In this document: positions 24,450 to 33,759 of the stretch, one piece after another
Numbering within the stretch: the stretch's first letter is position 1
Layout of the letters: each line of letters starts with the position of its first letter
Source: Paraburkholderia heleia NBRC 101817
GTDB lineage: Bacteria > Pseudomonadota > Gammaproteobacteria > Burkholderiales > Burkholderiaceae
Direction: 5' to 3'
DNA: 64,000 bases
Assembly: GCF_000739775.1 (NCBI RefSeq)
Contig: NZ_BBJH01000008.1
Location: 186,001 to 250,000 of the forward strand
Translations under genes and position numbers: made by a program
Notes under the pieces: generated by a model
The model's input: the letters and a program-made list of their open reading frames with translations, nothing else
What the model was told of the DNA's origin: nothing
Databases searched by the model: none

Positions 24450-25883
24450 ATGAATCAGCCCATCCTGGAAGGCGCTTTTGCGCAATGCCCTATGTCGAAC
24501 ATGACCGCCCACTGGCTCAAACGGCTTGCCGAAAGTGACAAGCCCGTTTATCAGACCATTCCCGATCTCATCGAAGAAGACGTGGCGAGCGGCCGCCTGC
24601 GACCACGTGACCGCCTGCCGGCGTTGCGCGATCTCTCCGACGCACTCAAGATCAATTACACCACGCTCGCGCGCGGCTATGCCGAAGCGCGCAAGCGGGG
24701 CTTGATCGATTCGCGCGCGGGCAGCGGTTCATACGTGCGAGGACGGCCGCCCGCGGTCCCGCTTCGCGCTGGCACCGCGCTGGAAATGACCATGAACATG
24801 CCGCCCGAGCCGCCGGAATTGACGGCGCTGCTCGCGGAGTCGGCGGCGCAGATCATCGGCACGGCCGACCCGTGGTCCATGCTTCGCTATCAGGATTTTG
24901 GGGGCTCGCAGTTCGAGCGCAGCATGGCGAGCCAGTGGCTGCGCCACACGCTGCCTTCGCTTCGCGCGGATGCGCTGCTGGTCTGCCCCGGTATCCATAA
25001 TGCGCTCGTCGCATTGCTGCTGCGGCTCGTCAAGCCCGGCGAAGCCATCTGTACCGACTGCCTCGCGTATCCCGGTTTGAAAGTGATCGCAAATCAGCTG
25101 GGCATGCCGCTCGCACCGTTGCCCCGCGACGACGAAGGCCTCAACGCCACGGCGTTCGAAGCGCTCTGCAAGACGCGCAAGCCCGGCGTGCTCTACTGCA
25201 ATCCCACGCTACAGAATCCGACCACGCGCACGCTCTCGCAAACCCGCCGCGAGCATATTGCCGATATCGCGCTTCGCTACAACGTGCCCATCATCGAAGA
25301 CGACGCCTACGGCATGCTCTGCGAAACGCCGCCTGTCGCGCTCGCCACGCTCGCGCCCGAGCTCACCTACTACGTGACGGGCATGTCCAAGTGCTTCGGC
25401 GCAGGCTTGCGTGTGGCCTTCGTCGTCGCGCCGGGCGCGCGTCATGCGGAGCGGCTTTCGGGCGCGTTGCGCGCGACCACCGTGATGGCGAGCCCGTATA
25501 TGTCGAATCTCGCGGCACGCTGGATCGAAAGTGGCGTTGCGCAGCAAATGCTCGAGGCCATTCGCAATGAATGCGCAGTACGCCAGCACATCGCGGCACA
25601 GGTGTTTGCGGCGCGCGAAATCGAAGCGTCCAGCGACTGTTTTCATCTTTGGCTTACGGTGCCTTCGGAAACGGGCTGGAGTGCTTCGGAACTCGCATCG
25701 CATTTGCGCACGAAGCAGATTGGCGTGGTCTCGGGCGCGGCATTCAGCACCGATGGCAATCCGCCCAATGCCGTGCGCATCTGCCTTGGCGGGCCCGGCG
25801 ATGCAACGGCCATGGAGGAGTCGCTGCACCTCGTGGCGGACATGCTCGATCATCCCGACCATCTGCATTCGCCAATGCTCTGA
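24450..25883 (+). CDS. MocR-type regulator (GntR HTH fused to aminotransferase-like domain)
   Basis: A protein of about 477 residues. A GntR winged helix (VYQTIPDLIEEDVASGRLRPRDRLPALRDL region) is fused to a fold-type I PLP domain. The PLP lysine is in TGMSKCFGAGLRVAFV, the Asn in YCNPTLQNPTTRT and the Asp in IIEDDAYG. MocR proteins use PLP adducts of amino compounds as signals. It is divergent from the Nit1C operon and probably controls it. The start is uncertain: 24450 or 24492, and neither has a ribosome site. The effector may be an amino acid or aminonitrile related to the pathway. Confidence 0.85.
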   Translation: MNQPILEGAFAQCPMSNMTAHWLKRLAESDKPVYQTIPDLIEEDVASGRLRPRDRLPALRDLSDALKINYTTLARGYAEARKRGLIDSRAGSGSYVRGRPPAVPLRAGTALEMTMNMPPEPPELTALLAESAAQIIGTADPWSMLRYQDFGGSQFERSMASQWLRHTLPSLRADALLVCPGIHNALVALLLRLVKPGEAICTDCLAYPGLKVIANQLGMPLAPLPRDDEGLNATAFEALCKTRKPGVLYCNPTLQNPTTRTLSQTRREHIADIALRYNVPIIEDDAYGMLCETPPVALATLAPELTYYVTGMSKCFGAGLRVAFVVAPGARHAERLSGALRATTVMASPYMSNLAARWIESGVAQQMLEAIRNECAVRQHIAAQVFAAREIEASSDCFHLWLTVPSETGWSASELASHLRTKQIGVVSGAAFSTDGNPPNAVRICLGGPGDATAMEESLHLVADMLDHPDHLHSPML

Positions 25884-25911
25884 AAGGCGGCTTGCTCATT
25901 TTCGGCGAGGT

Positions 25912-26115
25912 CTACTGGCTTCGCTCCTGAGTACGCCCCACCGCGACGCTTTCCGCCCCAACAGTCAACAGGCGCAACTGTTCAAGCAACTTGACCGCAG
26001 GACTCGGCAAGATGCCGTGGCGGCGCCGAAACACAGTGAGCGTGCGCTTTCCGACTACGCCGGGAAGATCGAGCGTATCGAACACACCGGCCTTGCTTTC
26101 AGTGAGATACATCGG
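25912..26115 (-). pseudogene. C-terminal fragment of a LysR regulator
   Basis: On the minus strand the frame reads PMYLTESKAGVFDTLDLPG then KRTLTVFRRRHGILPSPAVK, the usual last strand and helix of a LysR effector domain. The DNA-binding part is missing. It is joined directly to a truncated MFS gene in a different frame. Confidence 0.6.
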
Positions 26116-26777
26116 ACATTGCGGTATCGGACTACGGATTTCCAGCTTTCCTTCTGCGCGGATTGCGTGTCGACCACCGTTCCGGCGATAAGCGAGGGTT
26201 CGCGAATCGTTCGATACATCAGATAGGCGAGCACAAGCCCCGGCGCTGCGACGATGGCGAAAACGATACGCCACGACGGCACGACACCAAGCAACTGCGT
26301 GGCAATAATCGGCCCGAGCCCCAAACCAAACAACGCGAAGCATCCCTGGATGAAGCCAAGGTTCAGCCCGCGACGTTCGGCCGGGGACGCGTCAGCTGCG
26401 GCAGCGAAGCTCGTCGGGCAATTCGAGCCTTCGGTCATACCCATGAGAACCCGCGACAGGATTAAAACCGAGATCCCGCTGACCAGCCCGGTTGCGCCTG
26501 ACAGAAAGGAAAACAGGATAATGGAAGGAATAAGGATTCTCCGACGACCAACCCTGTCGGAGATTCCTCCCATCAGAACAGCAAATATGCCCCACGTGAG
26601 ACCTAAGGCTGCAGTAACGTTGCCGAGATCCTGATATGTCAGGTTCAGATCACGCATCATCTGAGGAAAGAGCGGCGTGATTAGCCAACGGTCAAGTCCA
26701 ACGAGGCCGAAGCCAAGTGCAAGCAGGAATACAGTCTTTCTTTCATAGCGTGTGTCGTTTGCGATGTTATTAGTCAT
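26116..26777 (-). pseudogene. MFS transporter cut off after six membrane segments
   Basis: From ATG 26777 about 220 residues match the N-terminal half of an aromatic- or organic-acid MFS carrier (GGISDRVGRRRIL loop motif, GMTEGSNCPTSFAA). After ESWKSVVRYRNV the frame enters the LysR fragment and stops, so segments 7-12 are lost. One deletion that fused MFS and LysR sequences would explain both remnants. Confidence 0.7.
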
Positions 26778-27168
26778 GTCGTCTGTGTCTCCGGTGGCAA
26801 GGGGTCGCAAATCGGCTGCGATCTGATGCGGTGTTCTCCAGGCAGAACCGCGCAGTGCGACCAATCGTCGGTCGCGAAAAATTTCTGCGGTTGACTGACA
26901 GCGAACGACTTTTTGACCGGGGGACGACAATCGGCTATGGAGTAGCCGGCTTTGTCAGGGCGACAGGAGGGAAGCGGTGGAATGGAATGATGAAAAAGAC
27001 GACATCACTTGACCAGGGTAGCGGCCAGGGTAAACGCACGATTTCCCGGAAAGCCGCATCCGATAAGGCTATGCGAGCCGGTCAGACCACAGAGGAATAT
27101 TTCCGACCCGGATTCGCTGAAGGAATACGTCGACGAGCCACCGCGATCAAAGTTCAAGAACCCGCGCC
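26778..27168. other. Intergenic region
   Basis: About 390 bases upstream of the broken MFS gene. A plus-strand open frame crosses it, but it has no ribosome site or recognisable product. I see nothing else. Confidence 0.4.
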
Positions 27169-27552
27169 TCAGCGCCCGGCGCCAGGACCGGTTCGTAACG
27201 TTAGCCGGTTCGTTACCGCCCTGACACCACGGACTGACCTTGCCGCGTTCCCGGCCCGCGCGATCTGTGAGTGGTGTGGCACCGACCCTGTCAGCGTAGC
27301 GATACCGCTGCGTACCCGGACCTGAATATTCATGGAATTCAGGCCTGGTGTCCGAACGAGAGCACGGCGGACGTCACCAGCCAGCATCGTATCCGACCTG
27401 CCTCGCTGCGTAGACGGCGCCACCGCTCCAGTTTGCGCGGACCTATCGACAGCGGAACCTGTACTTGTTTGGGCGCTCGCATAGGTTGTGCCATTTACGG
27501 TGGCGAATGCTAACAAGGCACCGATGAGTCGTCGCTTATCGCTGCTTCTCAT
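27169..27552 (-). CDS. Secreted BON-domain protein
   Basis: A 127-residue periplasmic protein. The signal peptide ends near TYASAQ. A BON domain follows (about residues 55-122): LAGDVRRALVRTPGLNSMNIQVRV, then the glycine-centred SGIATLTGSVPHHSQI and VRGVRAVTNRLTL. BON domains bind membranes or partner proteins under envelope or osmotic stress. AGGAG precedes ATG 27552. It is related to the BON protein at 46486-46881. The 287 bases before it, up to 27839, hold no gene I can support. Confidence 0.85.
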   Translation of the reverse strand: MRSSDKRRLIGALLAFATVNGTTYASAQTSTGSAVDRSAQTGAVAPSTQRGRSDTMLAGDVRRALVRTPGLNSMNIQVRVRSGIATLTGSVPHHSQIARAGNAARSVRGVRAVTNRLTLRTGPGAGR

Positions 27553-27839
27553 GCTCGCTCCTGTAGTTGCACGCCGCTTCCTTGCATGAAAAGAAACCTG
27601 CAACCGTTTTCAATGCGCTTTCCAACTGAGCTGATCCGGTCCTTTTCGATATTACAACAGATGCTCTCCAATTCATTCGACCTGCTAACCCATTATGCGC
27701 GAGCGGCGGCGTGCCCGGCATCGAACAGGCAACGCTTAGGTTGTTGATTTCGCATCCTGCTCGACTGATGCGACGACCTTGAAGAAGCCGTCGAAGACGA
27801 AGAAGATCATCAGCATCGCGGTCGGACCCCACGCGTCTT

Positions 27840-29369
27840 CTACCAGCCGTACTTGAGTTCGATACCCGCGTAGTCGGCGTTGTGACCGCCGGCCTGGCGT
27901 ATCGTGTTCCCTACCTGAAAGTGCACGGCTTCGATCGAACCAATGAGGTTCGCCGCAATCGTCCAGTCCGCGCGCAACTGCACATACATACCGGTCCACA
28001 GACTGCCCTTGCCTGCCGTGCCGGGCACGACCTGACTGCCCTGTTGATACACGGCGTCGCCGGTCGTCTCGCGCCACTGGAAACCCAGCGCACCGAGCAG
28101 CGCGAGATTCGCAGTCGGCTTGAGCGTGATGGAAGGCTTCACATGAATCAGGTTCGAGTAGCCCGTATAGCCGGCCAGCGTGAAATAGTAGCCGTTAGGA
28201 AACAGCGGATTGAAGGTGCCGATCCGGCCATCGTTCGGATGCCGGTCGCCCGAAGCCGCATCGACTTGCAGGCCGATGCGCGGCGACCAGGGCATGTCGA
28301 GTTTGTAGCCCGCGAGCGTGCCGATCGCCCACGCGCCGATCGTGCTGTTGCCGACCGTACCCGTCTGCAACATGCCTTCGGCGTCCCAGTCGAAGCGCCC
28401 TTGCGTGCCGGTGTAACGCAGGTCCCATACGTCACGGTGCTCGGGACCGCTCGCATCGAGATATCGTGCGTTGCTGCGGTTATAGCGGGACCAATAGCCG
28501 GACAGATCGCCGGGGCCCACCGACTGGCGCTCGAAACGCACGCCGCTGAACGTGAGATCGCGATTCGACACGTCGTCAAAGACGGTCGCGTCGCGGTACT
28601 GCACGGGCTGCGTCGCGTACGCAATGAAGCGCCACCTCTGATATTCGTAGTCGGCCCAGACGGCGTCGAACGCCTGGCGCACATTCGGGCCATCACGCAC
28701 CGAAATGAAACGCTGCAAGTCGAACGCCATTTCCTGGCGGCCAATGCGAACCTTGACCGTGCCGCCGCCGAGTGCGCCCGTATAGGTCACGAATGCCTGC
28801 TCGACATCGAGCGGATTCTTGTCCACGGGCGTAACTGTGTTCTTGCCGAATGGACGAGCGTCCTCGAGTTGCACGAAGAACTGCCAGTGCTGCGCGAGAT
28901 GTGCGTCGGCGTGCACTTCGACGCGCTGGAGCAGGTACGTGTCCGACTGAGCGGAACCGATGCCGAACAGCGGCGCGTTGTTGCTTTCGATCCGCTCGCG
29001 CAGATTCACGCCGAGCGAAAGATACGACGAGGGGTCGCCGCCGAGCGGGATGTATTTGAGGCCGTCGAGCGGCTTGCGCGCAACGCACGGATTGGCGAGC
29101 ACGGACCAGTCCTCCTGCCAGCGGTTGAACATGACGACAGGACGTTTGACGTCGCATGTGGCGACGGTCTGGGTGTTTTCTGTTTGCGCCGCCAGGGTGC
29201 CAGCCGTATTTCCCGTACCCACCGGATCGGCCGTGAGGCTTATCCCTGCTGCGGATTGCGTGGCGGTTTGCGCGAACGCCGCATCGGCGGCCGTCAGCAA
29301 CAGCCCTGCGATGGCCGTCACGCTGGCGGCCTTTTCGAACCGCCGCCTGCGCATCGTGCTCGATACCAT
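27840..29369 (-). CDS. Outer-membrane channel, alginate-export (Alginate_exp) family
   Basis: A 509-residue protein. The signal peptide ends at AAFAQT. The body has the alternating strands of an 18-stranded barrel, including LGVNLRERIESNNAPLFG, YLLQRVEVHADAHLAQHWQFF and VKVRIGRQEMAFDLQRFI, motifs of the AlgE-like domain. It ends in YGW, an aromatic end for BAM recognition. AAGGAA precedes ATG 29369. It is the last gene of the amidohydrolase operon, 47 nt after the DUF1275 gene, so it likely passes the operon's substrate or product rather than alginate. Confidence 0.88.
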   Translation of the reverse strand: MVSSTMRRRRFEKAASVTAIAGLLLTAADAAFAQTATQSAAGISLTADPVGTGNTAGTLAAQTENTQTVATCDVKRPVVMFNRWQEDWSVLANPCVARKPLDGLKYIPLGGDPSSYLSLGVNLRERIESNNAPLFGIGSAQSDTYLLQRVEVHADAHLAQHWQFFVQLEDARPFGKNTVTPVDKNPLDVEQAFVTYTGALGGGTVKVRIGRQEMAFDLQRFISVRDGPNVRQAFDAVWADYEYQRWRFIAYATQPVQYRDATVFDDVSNRDLTFSGVRFERQSVGPGDLSGYWSRYNRSNARYLDASGPEHRDVWDLRYTGTQGRFDWDAEGMLQTGTVGNSTIGAWAIGTLAGYKLDMPWSPRIGLQVDAASGDRHPNDGRIGTFNPLFPNGYYFTLAGYTGYSNLIHVKPSITLKPTANLALLGALGFQWRETTGDAVYQQGSQVVPGTAGKGSLWTGMYVQLRADWTIAANLIGSIEAVHFQVGNTIRQAGGHNADYAGIELKYGW

Positions 29370-29416
29370 GAATTTCCTTGCCGTTGCCGGCTTATGATTG
29401 GATGTGTCCGCCCGGC

Positions 29417-30121
29417 TCACCGTGCTTCACGTGTGCCTGGCGTCGCCGCGCGCTCGTATTCGCCGGTGGCGAACGCGAGTCCCGCAAGCGCGCACGCCGG
29501 CGCGAGCAGCGCCCAAAAGCCTGCGTAGCGCAACGCCAGCGCTCCAGCCACCGCACCGATCGCAAATGCGACAATGGCCGGCATCATCTTCGCGAAGCGC
29601 GCGCGTGCGGCGTCGCGCGCGCTCCCGGCCATACTCGCGGACAGCATGTCGACTACGTCGAGGATGGCCTGGGTGACGTTGCCCGTCATCACGGTATTCG
29701 GCACGCCGGCACGCTGGATCAGGCGCGGATGCGCGTTCTGCACGCCCATCGCAAACGCACCGACCACACCGGCCACGATGACCGGCAGGCTGTCGGGCCG
29801 GCTGACCGGCGTCGCCCAGACACCCGCGAGGCAAAAACCGACCATGAGCACGGCTTGCACCAGATGAAGCAGGCGCGCGCCCTGACGTGCATACGCCGCG
29901 GGGAGCGACCGCACCAGCAGGCTGCTGAGCACAACCCCGCCGACGAATGCGGGAAACACGATCAGCTTGAGCACGACGCCCTTGCCGTAGCCCGCAATGC
30001 CGGCGCCGATCAGCACGAAGTTGCCTGTGACGTGCGCGGTAAACAACCCGAACAGCGCCACGAAGCTCAGCGTGTCGACGAATCCGGCGATGGCGGCGAG
30101 TATCGTGTCCTCGTGTTTCAT
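29417..30121 (-). CDS. DUF1275 (YoaK-like) inner-membrane protein
   Basis: A 234-residue protein with about six hydrophobic segments. The N-terminal AAIAGFVDTLSFVALFGLFTA and THVTGNFV-type sequence HVTGNFVLIGAGI are the DUF1275 signature, repeated later as TVMTGNVTQAILDV. It is probably a small transporter or permease of unknown substrate. Its ATG overlaps the stop of the VOC gene (ATGA), so it belongs to the same operon. Confidence 0.9.
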   Translation of the reverse strand: MKHEDTILAAIAGFVDTLSFVALFGLFTAHVTGNFVLIGAGIAGYGKGVVLKLIVFPAFVGGVVLSSLLVRSLPAAYARQGARLLHLVQAVLMVGFCLAGVWATPVSRPDSLPVIVAGVVGAFAMGVQNAHPRLIQRAGVPNTVMTGNVTQAILDVVDMLSASMAGSARDAARARFAKMMPAIVAFAIGAVAGALALRYAGFWALLAPACALAGLAFATGEYERAATPGTREAR

Positions 30122-31032
30122 TTCGCCGCGTTAGCGTGAATCTCGGCGATGTAGCCGCCTGGGAACTGGACAATCGCGGCGGCGCGTCCTTCGGAAGTGA
30201 ACGGCGCAACGAGCACGCTGACGCCCGCGGCCTTTGCCTTCTCCAGCGTCTCGGCGAGATTCGCTACTTCGTAGCCCGCCATTTCGCGCCCGAACGGATA
30301 AGGCAGATGGCCGTCGGTCACGAGCACGGTCATCTTCCCGAAGCCCGATTCAATGCGGACGCGGCGATAGGTGTCGTTCGGCCGTCCGATTTCGACGCCC
30401 GGTGCGTTAGCTTCGTCGGACACCACCTTGCCGTGCGAGAAGTTGACATAGGCATGGACCAGCTTGTGCAGGTTTTGCGGCGACACGTACACACGATTCT
30501 CGGGCACGGTCAGGAGCGCATCGTAATGCGGCGCCTGGGTGTGCCAGTAGAGTTGCATGTTGACGCCGCCCGGCCACGTGACGACCGCGTCGCGGCCGAT
30601 CGGATCAGGGAACGTATCGACGATCACGTCCGCGCCGAGCGCGCGCGCCGACTTCACCGCCGCGTCCATGTCGGTCACGAGGTAGCCCGTGCGCTCAGCA
30701 CCGAACGGCCAGGGAACGGGCGTCTTGAAGCCGAACACGGAGATCGTGCCCACCGGCGTGAAGACGAGTTGCGACATCGTCTGGCTCGGCGTCGGCGTAA
30801 CCTGGAACACGCCCTGCTTCGACTTGCTGCCGCCGAATGTCGCCACGAAGCTGTCAGTGAAGCGGTCGAAATCTTCCGGCGCAACGTACACGTGGGTCGT
30901 GTCGTACTGTGGACCGACCGCGACCCACGGCGCCTGCGCCGGCAGTACCGGCGGCTTGGCGAACGACACGGGCGCAGCGACGAGACCGCCCGCGATCATC
31001 AGGGCAACGAGTACGGAGCGAATGGCTTTCAT
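30118..31032 (-). CDS. Exported VOC-family protein
   Basis: A 304-residue protein with a signal peptide ending at SFAKPP. Two VOC modules follow: DTTHVYVAPEDFDRFTDSFVATFGG and NRVYVSPQNLHKLVHAYVNFSHG open the halves, and AVVTWPGGVNMQLYWH and AIVQFPGGYIAEIHANA close them. His and Glu at these ends could bind a metal. An exported VOC enzyme is less common than a cytosolic one. It is the fourth gene of the amidohydrolase operon. The reaction is unknown. Confidence 0.82.
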   Translation of the reverse strand: MKAIRSVLVALMIAGGLVAAPVSFAKPPVLPAQAPWVAVGPQYDTTHVYVAPEDFDRFTDSFVATFGGSKSKQGVFQVTPTPSQTMSQLVFTPVGTISVFGFKTPVPWPFGAERTGYLVTDMDAAVKSARALGADVIVDTFPDPIGRDAVVTWPGGVNMQLYWHTQAPHYDALLTVPENRVYVSPQNLHKLVHAYVNFSHGKVVSDEANAPGVEIGRPNDTYRRVRIESGFGKMTVLVTDGHLPYPFGREMAGYEVANLAETLEKAKAAGVSVLVAPFTSEGRAAAIVQFPGGYIAEIHANAAK

Positions 31033-31068
31033 AACGGGATTTCCTTGATATTTCGTTTTGCTGATCGA

Positions 31069-31515
31069 TCAAATGCGGCCGTCGCCGGCCGCGGGTTGTG
31101 CATCGCCGAGCATGGTCGCGAGCACGAGCGCCGCGATCAGACCCAGATGTTCGAAAAAACTGTTGAGTGCCATGAAGTGCGCGGTGCCGGTCTGATTCCA
31201 GAAATCGTTGGCGACCAGCATCGCCACGGCCGTGAGCATACCGAGGCCGCCCGCACCCATCCAGACGAAGCGGCGCAGGACGATGCACAGCGAACCGCCG
31301 ACCTCGACCATGATCGCAAGTGCCGCCCACAGCGCGGGCGGATGCAGGCCGAAATGCGCCTGCTCCGCGATGGCGCTGCCGAAGTGCAGCGCCTTGTCGA
31401 CGCCGCCGATCAGATACGCGGACACCAGCGCGAGGCGCATGAGCGCAGCGACCCACCACTGCGAAAGCAGCGCACGCACCCATACGGGGTTGCGACGGCC
31501 GCTCAGCACCGTCAT
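31069..31515 (-). CDS. DoxX-like inner-membrane protein
   Basis: A 148-residue protein with four hydrophobic segments. LVSAYLIGGVDKALHFGSAI and NDFWNQTGTAHFMALNSFFEHLGLIA are typical of the DoxX/DoxD fold. DoxX proteins take part in quinone-linked oxidation or membrane stress. One base separates its ATG from the amidohydrolase stop, so translation is coupled. Confidence 0.85.
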   Translation of the reverse strand: MTVLSGRRNPVWVRALLSQWWVAALMRLALVSAYLIGGVDKALHFGSAIAEQAHFGLHPPALWAALAIMVEVGGSLCIVLRRFVWMGAGGLGMLTAVAMLVANDFWNQTGTAHFMALNSFFEHLGLIAALVLATMLGDAQPAAGDGRI

Positions 31516-31516
31516 G

Positions 31517-33418
31517 TCAGATCGCCCAGCAGGAGCAGCCTAGCGCACCCCAGAAGCCCGTGGCATCCGAGGTCGGCAACGTGCTGCCCCATGCGCTCGC
31601 GTGGCCGTGGCCATGCACGTCGCACGCATTCGCGCATGCGCACATCGCGGCTGCCGCCGCGCGCTGCAACGGCGCGCCCTCGCGCTGCTGATCTGCGTAC
31701 CCGCGTCCCCAGCCGCCATAGCCGCCGTACTGGCGCACCGGCGACCAGTCCGGCATGGCGGGCGGAATCGGCGCGTCGTATTGCGAGAACGGGCCTGCGC
31801 CCCAGACAATCCTGCCGCCCACGACCGTGAGCAACGCCGTCGTCGCGGCGATATCGTCTTCTGCACACGCAAAGAAGTCGCGGTCCGGCACCATCAGGTC
31901 GGCGAGCTGCCCGACGGCGATGCGGCCTTTGCGGCCTTCTTCGTTCGAGAACCAGGTGACGTACTCCGTCCACATGCGCAACGCCGTTTCGCGATCGAGC
32001 AGATTGCGCTGCGGATACATCCGCAGGCCGCCGACCGTCTTGCCAGTCACGAGCCACGCAAGGGACACCCACGGGTTGTACGACGCCACGCGTGTGGCGT
32101 CGGTACCGGCCGAGACCTTGATGCCCTTGGCAAGCATCTTCGCAACGGGTGGTGTGGCTTCCGCCGCCTGCGCGCCGTAACGCTCGACGAAATACTCGCC
32201 CTGGTAGGCCATGCGGTGCTGCACGGCGATGCCGCCGCCGAGCGCGGCGATGCGGTCCATCGAGCGCTCGGAAACGGTTTCCGCGTGGTCGAAGAACCAG
32301 TTCAGGCCCGCGAGCGGAATGTCCTGGTTGACCTTCTCGAACACGTCGAGCGCGCGGCTGATGGTTTCGTCATAGGTGGCATGCAGCCGCCACGGCCAGC
32401 GGTTCTGCGCCAGCACGCGCACCACGCCTTCGAGCTCGCCTTCCATTCCGGGCGGCAGTTCGGGGCGCGCGACACGGAAGTCCTCGAAGTCGGCCGCCGA
32501 GAACACGAGCATTTCGCCCGCGCCGTTATGCCGGAAGTAATCCGAACCATCGTGATACTTGACCGTGCGTGTCCAGTTCGCGAAGTCTTCCTTTTCGGCC
32601 TGCGGCTTCTGCGTGAAGAGGTTGTACGCGATGCGCACCGTCATCTCGCCCGCCTCATGGAGCTTGCGGATGACTTCGTAATCGTCGGGATAGTTCTGCG
32701 AGCCGCCGCCCGCATCGATTGCGCCGGTCACGCCAAGACGATTGAGTTCGCGCATGAAATGGCGCGTCGAATTGTATTGATACTCGGGCGGCAGCTTCGG
32801 ACCTTTCGCGAGCGTCGCGTAGAGGATCGAGGCATTGGGACTCGCCAGCAGCAGGCCAGTGGGGTTGCCCGCGCTGTCGCGCAGGATCGTGCCGCCCGGC
32901 GGCTCGGGTGTTTCCTTCGTATAGCCCACTACGCGCAGCGCAGCTGCGTTGAGGAGCGCACGATCGTACAGATGCAGGATGAACACGGGAGTATCCGGCG
33001 CCGCCGTGTTGAGCTCTTCGATGGTCGGCAGCCGCTTCTCTTCGAACTGATGCTCGGTGAAGCCGCCGACCACGCGCACCCATTGTGGCGCGGGCGTGAT
33101 GGCCACTTGCTGCTTGAGCATTTCCATGGCGGCGGCGAGCGAGCGGACGCCGTCCCAGCGCAACTCCATGTTGTAGTTGAGGCCGCCACGAATCAGATGC
33201 AGGTGATTGTCGATCAAGCCGGGGAGCGCTGGGCGGCCGCCGAGATCGACAACTCGGGTCGCGCCGCCCGCGAGCGGCATGACCTCGGCGTCGCTGCCCA
33301 CTGCCACGAAGCGGCCTTCGGCAATCGCCACGGCAGTGGCAGTCGGGTTCGAACGGTCGAGCGTGGTGAACCGTCCGTTACGCAGAATGAGATCGGGATG
33401 GGTGGCGGTTGCACACAT
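31517..33418 (-). CDS. YtcJ-like amidohydrolase with Cys/His-rich tail
   Basis: A 633-residue metal-dependent hydrolase of the amidohydrolase superfamily. The HxH motif is in LIDNHLHLIRGG near residue 70, NWFFDHAET carries a later His, and SAGTDATRVASYNPW carries the final Asp. The N- and C-terminal strands form the composite beta-sandwich. After the normal end (VWGAGPFSQYDAPIP) about 75 residues follow, Gly/Tyr-rich and then with CACANAC, HGHGH and GCSCW. That tail looks metal-binding or like a modified-peptide segment and is unusual for the family. GAGGAA precedes the ATG. No signal peptide is seen. Confidence 0.88.
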   Translation of the reverse strand: MCATATHPDLILRNGRFTTLDRSNPTATAVAIAEGRFVAVGSDAEVMPLAGGATRVVDLGGRPALPGLIDNHLHLIRGGLNYNMELRWDGVRSLAAAMEMLKQQVAITPAPQWVRVVGGFTEHQFEEKRLPTIEELNTAAPDTPVFILHLYDRALLNAAALRVVGYTKETPEPPGGTILRDSAGNPTGLLLASPNASILYATLAKGPKLPPEYQYNSTRHFMRELNRLGVTGAIDAGGGSQNYPDDYEVIRKLHEAGEMTVRIAYNLFTQKPQAEKEDFANWTRTVKYHDGSDYFRHNGAGEMLVFSAADFEDFRVARPELPPGMEGELEGVVRVLAQNRWPWRLHATYDETISRALDVFEKVNQDIPLAGLNWFFDHAETVSERSMDRIAALGGGIAVQHRMAYQGEYFVERYGAQAAEATPPVAKMLAKGIKVSAGTDATRVASYNPWVSLAWLVTGKTVGGLRMYPQRNLLDRETALRMWTEYVTWFSNEEGRKGRIAVGQLADLMVPDRDFFACAEDDIAATTALLTVVGGRIVWGAGPFSQYDAPIPPAMPDWSPVRQYGGYGGWGRGYADQQREGAPLQRAAAAAMCACANACDVHGHGHASAWGSTLPTSDATGFWGALGCSCWAI

Positions 33419-33446
33419 GTGCGTTTCCTCGCTTCACGTACTTCGA

Positions 33447-33614
33447 TTAAAAGCCGAACAACGGCTTGAGGGTTGAGATGGCCTGCGCGCCGATTACCAT
33501 GCCCAGCAAACCGATGAGGGCAACGAGAGGCGGCGCCGGCGAGCGGACCTTGATGGCGCTGTAGATCACGCCGGCGAGCGCGCCCGCACCAAGCGACACG
33601 AGATACGTTTCCAT
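33447..33614 (-). CDS. XapX domain small membrane protein
   Basis: A 55-residue protein below common length cut-offs. It reads METYLVSLGAGALAGVIYSA, then IKVRSPAPPLVALIGLLGM, a GAQ turn and a short end LKPLFGF. The SPAPP hinge between two membrane helices is the XapX (DUF1427) signature. It is the first gene of the operon, 28 nt before the amidohydrolase, and divergent from the LysR gene. The function of the family is unknown. Confidence 0.85.
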   Translation of the reverse strand: METYLVSLGAGALAGVIYSAIKVRSPAPPLVALIGLLGMVIGAQAISTLKPLFGF

Positions 33615-33759
33615 ACGCTCAGACTCTTCGAAGGATTAAAATGAGAGGGCTTGCATCCCGGCCCATGCCGCCGGGATCCGTTCCGGGTACGCGCAGCGGC
33701 GTTGCGCCCGCATCGACGCGGCAGGCCCACTCGACGTTCCGTTTGCAACATGCTCCAAC

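Noticed and set aside
26831..27325. Long plus-strand open frame between the broken MFS gene and the BON gene
   Set aside because: No ribosome site, composition unlike a protein, and its end runs antisense through the BON gene.
27736..27840. Hydrophobic stretch reading MLMIFFVFDGFFKVVASV on minus
   Set aside because: Could be a short membrane peptide or gene remnant, but it has no ribosome site and begins inside an unrelated overlapping frame.
30136..31830. Very long plus-strand frames opposite minus-strand genes here and elsewhere
   Set aside because: High-GC codon bias produces long antisense frames; the sense proteins have clear families.
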